From: Lachnospiraceae bacterium
Lineage (GTDB): Bacteria; Bacillota_A; Clostridia; Lachnospirales; Lachnospiraceae
Direction of reading: 5' to 3'
NCBI GenBank assembly: GCA_017416055.1
Contig: JAFQDI010000177.1
Span: 1 to 8,782 of the forward strand
Length of the DNA stretch: 8,782 bases
Below the pieces are notes generated by a model. That model searched no databases and was not told the origin of the DNA. It saw nothing but the letters and a program-made list of their open reading frames with translations. Shown here piece by piece: positions 6,289-8,782 of this stretch (positions are counted from its first letter, which is position 1; each line of letters begins with the position of its first letter). Position numbers and translations under genes: made by a program.

Positions 6289-6888
6289 ATGAATAAATGG
6301 GATTTTCCTATTATCGGAGAAGACAGACATATAGAGAAGATCACACCCGGCCAGGATATTATCATGACCGGGTTCATTGCATTGGAGGGAACCGCCAGAT
6401 TGGCGAAGGAGCAGTGGGAAAGATTGTCCTGCACTCTTCCTGCAGAGCTTTTAGAGGATGCAATCGGGTTCCTGAATTATATGACGAGAGTTCCTGAGGC
6501 GGCAGTCGCCATACAGCATGGTGCAACAGCCATGCTAACGGTGAAAAACGGCGGAATTATGACAGCACTTTGGGAGTTGGCCGGGTACTACGGACGGGGG
6601 ATGCGGGTGAAATTGCGTGACATCCCGGTGAAGCAGGAGACCATCGAGATCTGTGAGGTCCTGGAGGTGAATCCTTATCACCTGTTGTCCGGAGGCTGTG
6701 CGCTTTTGGTAGCAGACAATGGCTACCGTCTCTGTGAGGAGTTACGGGAACTGGGGTTTGCCGCGTCGGTGATCGGTCGGACAATGCCGGATCACGACAA
6801 AGCCATCATCAACGGAGACAGTGTCGGATTCTTGAACCGTCCACAGACAGACGAATATGTTCGGTTTCATCAGGAGATCGGAGAATAA
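6289..6888 (+). CDS. Stand-alone AIRS_C domain protein (PurM/HypE superfamily)
   Basis: The 199-residue product corresponds to the C-terminal AIR-synthase-related domain of HypE-like proteins. Recognisable blocks are FIALEGTARLAK (29-40), VPEAAVAIQHGATAM (68-82), GGIMTALWELAGYYG (88-102), IPVKQETIEICEVLEVNPY (112-130), SGGCALLVA (134-142) and VIGRTMPD (161-168). The N-terminal AIRS domain that supplies most of the nucleotide and metal binding in this superfamily is missing, and so is the C-terminal cysteine tail that HypE uses as carbamoyl acceptor. The usual HD-x-T-x-GG loop reads LTVKNGG (83-89). A catalytic role like HypE, ThiL or SelD is therefore unlikely. ATG 6289 follows a purine-rich GAGAG at 6274-6278. 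It sits 23 bases after the second vanW gene and 13 before the Lrp gene. The domain call is firm; the function is unknown. Confidence 0.8.
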   Translation: MNKWDFPIIGEDRHIEKITPGQDIIMTGFIALEGTARLAKEQWERLSCTLPAELLEDAIGFLNYMTRVPEAAVAIQHGATAMLTVKNGGIMTALWELAGYYGRGMRVKLRDIPVKQETIEICEVLEVNPYHLLSGGCALLVADNGYRLCEELRELGFAASVIGRTMPDHDKAIINGDSVGFLNRPQTDEYVRFHQEIGE

Positions 6889-6901
6889 TCAGGAGGCAAT
6901 T

Positions 6902-7384
6902 ATGCGCAATCAGATATTGAGAATGTTGGAAAAGAACAGCCGGATCGAGCTGAAAGATATGGCGATCATGCTTGACGTGGATGAGGTGACACTCGCCAAC
7001 GAGATCGCACAGATGGAAAAAGAGAATATTATTTGTGGTTATCACACGCTGATCAATTGGGACAATACCACAGAGGAGAAAGTGTCTGCGCTGATCGAGG
7101 TGAAGGTTACTCCTCAAAGAGGAATGGGCTTTGACAAAATTGCAGAACGAATTTACATGTTTGACGAGGTGAACGCGGTTTACCTGATGTCCGGCGGATA
7201 TGATTTTACTGTGATTCTGGAGGGAAAGACGATGAAGGATGTTGCATACTTTGTTTCCGGAAAATTGTCTACGTTGGATTCTGTGCTTAGCACTGCAACC
7301 CATTTTGTGTTGAAGAAGTATAAAGATCATGGAACCGTTCTGGAGAAGCAGAAAGAGGACGAGAGGGAGCTGATTAGCATATGA
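6902..7384 (+). CDS. Lrp/AsnC family transcriptional regulator
   Basis: The 160-residue product has a winged helix-turn-helix at about 1-47 (MRNQILRMLEKNSRIELKDM onward) followed by an RAM/AsnC ligand-sensing domain at about 60-135 with the typical GGYDFTVILEG (98-108). Members form dimers or octamers, bind small ligands, usually amino acids, and control amino-acid metabolism genes, often including their own neighbours. The last 20 residues are charged and extend beyond the usual family core. ATG 6902 is preceded by a perfect AGGAGG (6891-6896) with a five-base spacer; the in-frame ATG at 6857 lies inside the preceding gene and is rejected. The stop overlaps the aminotransferase start by four bases, so the two are translationally coupled. 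The regulator may respond to a substrate or product of that enzyme; this is inferred from position only. Confidence 0.92.
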   Translation: MRNQILRMLEKNSRIELKDMAIMLDVDEVTLANEIAQMEKENIICGYHTLINWDNTTEEKVSALIEVKVTPQRGMGFDKIAERIYMFDEVNAVYLMSGGYDFTVILEGKTMKDVAYFVSGKLSTLDSVLSTATHFVLKKYKDHGTVLEKQKEDERELISI

Positions 7385-8559
7385 GAGATCCGTTGTCCGA
7401 AAAAGTAAAAGTAATTAAACCGTCCGGTATTCGTAAGTTTTTTGATATCGTCAGCGAAATGCCGGATGCCATTTCGTTAGGTGTGGGCGAGCCCGATTTC
7501 GAGACACCCTGGCACATCCGCGAGGAGGGCATCTACTCGCTGGAGCGTGCACGTACCCATTATACCTCCAACGCAGGTTTGAAAGAACTGAAGGAGGAGA
7601 TCGCGAATTATCTGAATCGCAAGTTCAGTTTGAGTTATGATCCGGCGACGGAGGTGCTGGTCACAGTCGGCGGCAGTGAGGCGATCGACATTGCGATGCG
7701 TGCGATGCTGAATCCCGGCGATGAGGTATTGATTCCTCAGCCGAGCTATGTAGCCTATCTGCCCTGTACTACGCTTGCAGATGGTGTTCCGGTGATCATC
7801 GATCTGCAGGAGAAGAACCAGTTTAAACTGACAGCTGAGGAACTTGAGGCAGCGATCACGCCGAAGACGAAGATTTTGGTATTGCCTTTCCCGAACAATC
7901 CCACCGGCTCGGTGATGGACCGTGAGGATCTGGAAAAAATTGCAGAAGTGATCATACGCCACGATATCTGGGTTGTTTCCGATGAGATCTATTCGGAACT
8001 CAGCTATCAGAAGGATCATGTGAGCATTGCCTCCCTACCCGGAATGGCAGAGCGCACGATCGTGATCAATGGATTTTCAAAATCTTACGCGATGACCGGA
8101 TGGAGACTTGGATATGCGGCCGGTCCGGCCAATGTAATCTCACAGATGACAAAAATCCACCAGTTCTGTATCATGTGTGCACCCACTACCAGCCAGTTTG
8201 CGGCAGTGGAGGCATTGAAGAACGGTGATGCAGACGTGGCGCATATGAAGGAAACCTACAACCAGCGACGCCGCTATCTGATGCATGCCATGAGAGAAAT
8301 GGGGTTGGATTGTTTTGAACCTTTTGGTGCCTTCTATATCTTCCCCAACATCAGTCGGTTTGGAATGACTTCCGACGAGTTTGCGACTAAGCTTCTGATG
8401 AAGGAGCAGGTTGCTGTTGTCCCCGGAACTGCGTTCGGCGACTGCGGAGAGGGGTTTGTCCGAATTTCTTATGCGTATTCACTCGAACGCCTGAAGAAAG
8501 CCATGGAACGTATCGCGCGTTTTATCAAGTGGCTGGAGGCAGGGGAACCGGAGGAATAA
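7381..8559 (+). CDS. PLP-dependent class I/II aminotransferase
   Basis: The 392-residue cytoplasmic enzyme is full length for fold-type I aminotransferases of the aspartate/aromatic (PatA/AraT-like) group. Visible landmarks are GVGEPDFETP near residue 34, the YTSNAG segment, GGSEA in the cofactor phosphate region, NNPTG with N173, D201 in VVSDEIY with Y204, the Schiff-base lysine K234 in NGFSKSYAMTGWRLGYA, and R361 in GFVRISYA, which should bind the substrate carboxylate. It would transfer amino groups between an amino acid and a 2-oxo acid; the exact substrate cannot be read from sequence. ATG 7381 overlaps the Lrp stop as ATGA, with GAGGGAG at 7363-7369 upstream. trmL follows after three bases. 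All key residues are present and no frame damage is seen. Confidence 0.95.
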   Translation: MRDPLSEKVKVIKPSGIRKFFDIVSEMPDAISLGVGEPDFETPWHIREEGIYSLERARTHYTSNAGLKELKEEIANYLNRKFSLSYDPATEVLVTVGGSEAIDIAMRAMLNPGDEVLIPQPSYVAYLPCTTLADGVPVIIDLQEKNQFKLTAEELEAAITPKTKILVLPFPNNPTGSVMDREDLEKIAEVIIRHDIWVVSDEIYSELSYQKDHVSIASLPGMAERTIVINGFSKSYAMTGWRLGYAAGPANVISQMTKIHQFCIMCAPTTSQFAAVEALKNGDADVAHMKETYNQRRRYLMHAMREMGLDCFEPFGAFYIFPNISRFGMTSDEFATKLLMKEQVAVVPGTAFGDCGEGFVRISYAYSLERLKKAMERIARFIKWLEAGEPEE

Positions 8560-8562
8560 ACG

Positions 8563-8782
8563 ATGATGAATATTGTACTGTTGGAGCCGGAGATGCCTGC
8601 AAACACCGGAAACATCGGCCGCACCTGCGTGGCGACGGGATCCAGACTTCATCTGATCAAGCCTTTGGGGTTCGAGATCAGCGACAAGATGCTGAAGCGT
8701 GCCGGCTTGGACTATTGGCCGCACCTTGACGTTACCGTGTACGAAAACTACGAGGATTTCCTTGAGAAGAATCCGGAGGCTA
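8563..8782 (+). CDS. trmL: tRNA (cytidine(34)-2'-O)-methyltransferase, 5' part
   Basis: The first 73 codons are present and the gene runs off the window end without a stop. The product starts MMNIVLLEPEMPANTGNIGR and continues with a RLHLIKPLGF segment and KRAGLDYW, a pattern characteristic of TrmL-type SPOUT methyltransferases. These use S-adenosylmethionine to 2'-O-methylate the wobble base (position 34) of certain leucine tRNAs. ATG 8563 has GGAGGA (8550-8555) seven bases upstream; the next codon is also ATG, so 8566 is an alternative start. It begins three bases after the aminotransferase stop and is clearly part of the same transcript. The SPOUT knot and cofactor-binding end lie outside the window. 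Confidence 0.93.
   Translation, partial: MMNIVLLEPEMPANTGNIGRTCVATGSRLHLIKPLGFEISDKMLKRAGLDYWPHLDVTVYENYEDFLEKNPEA

Overview
The window looks like chromosomal DNA of a Gram-positive, probably anaerobic member of the Clostridia, most likely a Lachnospiraceae relative. This rests on protein-family resemblance recalled from memory: a DUF3786 protein, a DUF4080-type radical SAM protein, VanW proteins with Ser/Thr/Glu-rich tails, and a stand-alone AIRS_C protein. It also fits the strong AGGAGG-type ribosome binding sites and the moderate GC content. No mobile element, phage gene, CRISPR array or resistance island is visible. All genes that I accept lie on the + strand.

Left part (1-895): a consensus-like promoter drives a tRNA-Phe gene whose acceptor stem has one mismatch and which lacks an encoded CCA. 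A rho-independent terminator follows. Next comes a DUF3786 protein of unknown function.

Middle-left (about 896-2769): a B12-binding-type radical SAM protein with a DUF4080-like C-terminus sits 36 bases downstream. It is joined by an ATGA stop/start overlap to a 35-residue, one-helix membrane protein too short for ordinary gene finders. The three genes probably form one transcription unit, though no promoter is obvious in front of it.

Centre (2770-6265): an intergenic region with an extended -10 promoter, preceded by two direct repeats one helical turn apart, leads into two tandem paralogous secreted VanW-domain proteins. Both have a signal peptide, a putative peptidoglycan-binding N-terminal half, a VanW core with conserved Cys and His, and an acidic Ser/Thr/Glu-rich tail. 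In the first, the tail is built from a 36-bp tandem repeat. Neither carries a sortase motif or a C-terminal membrane anchor.

Right part (6289-8782): a compact run of four genes: a stand-alone AIRS_C domain protein (PurM/HypE superfamily without the ATP-binding N-terminal domain), an Lrp/AsnC regulator, a PLP-dependent class I aminotransferase overlapping it by 4 bases, and the start of the tRNA methyltransferase gene trmL, cut by the window edge. No terminator is visible between 2919 and the end, so the VanW pair and this run could be co-transcribed, although an undetected internal promoter is possible.

I see no clear complete new system. The most unusual elements are the small membrane protein coupled to the radical SAM gene, the AIRS_C protein that lacks the expected motif, and the VanW pair with a repeat-built tail behind a possible response-regulator operator.
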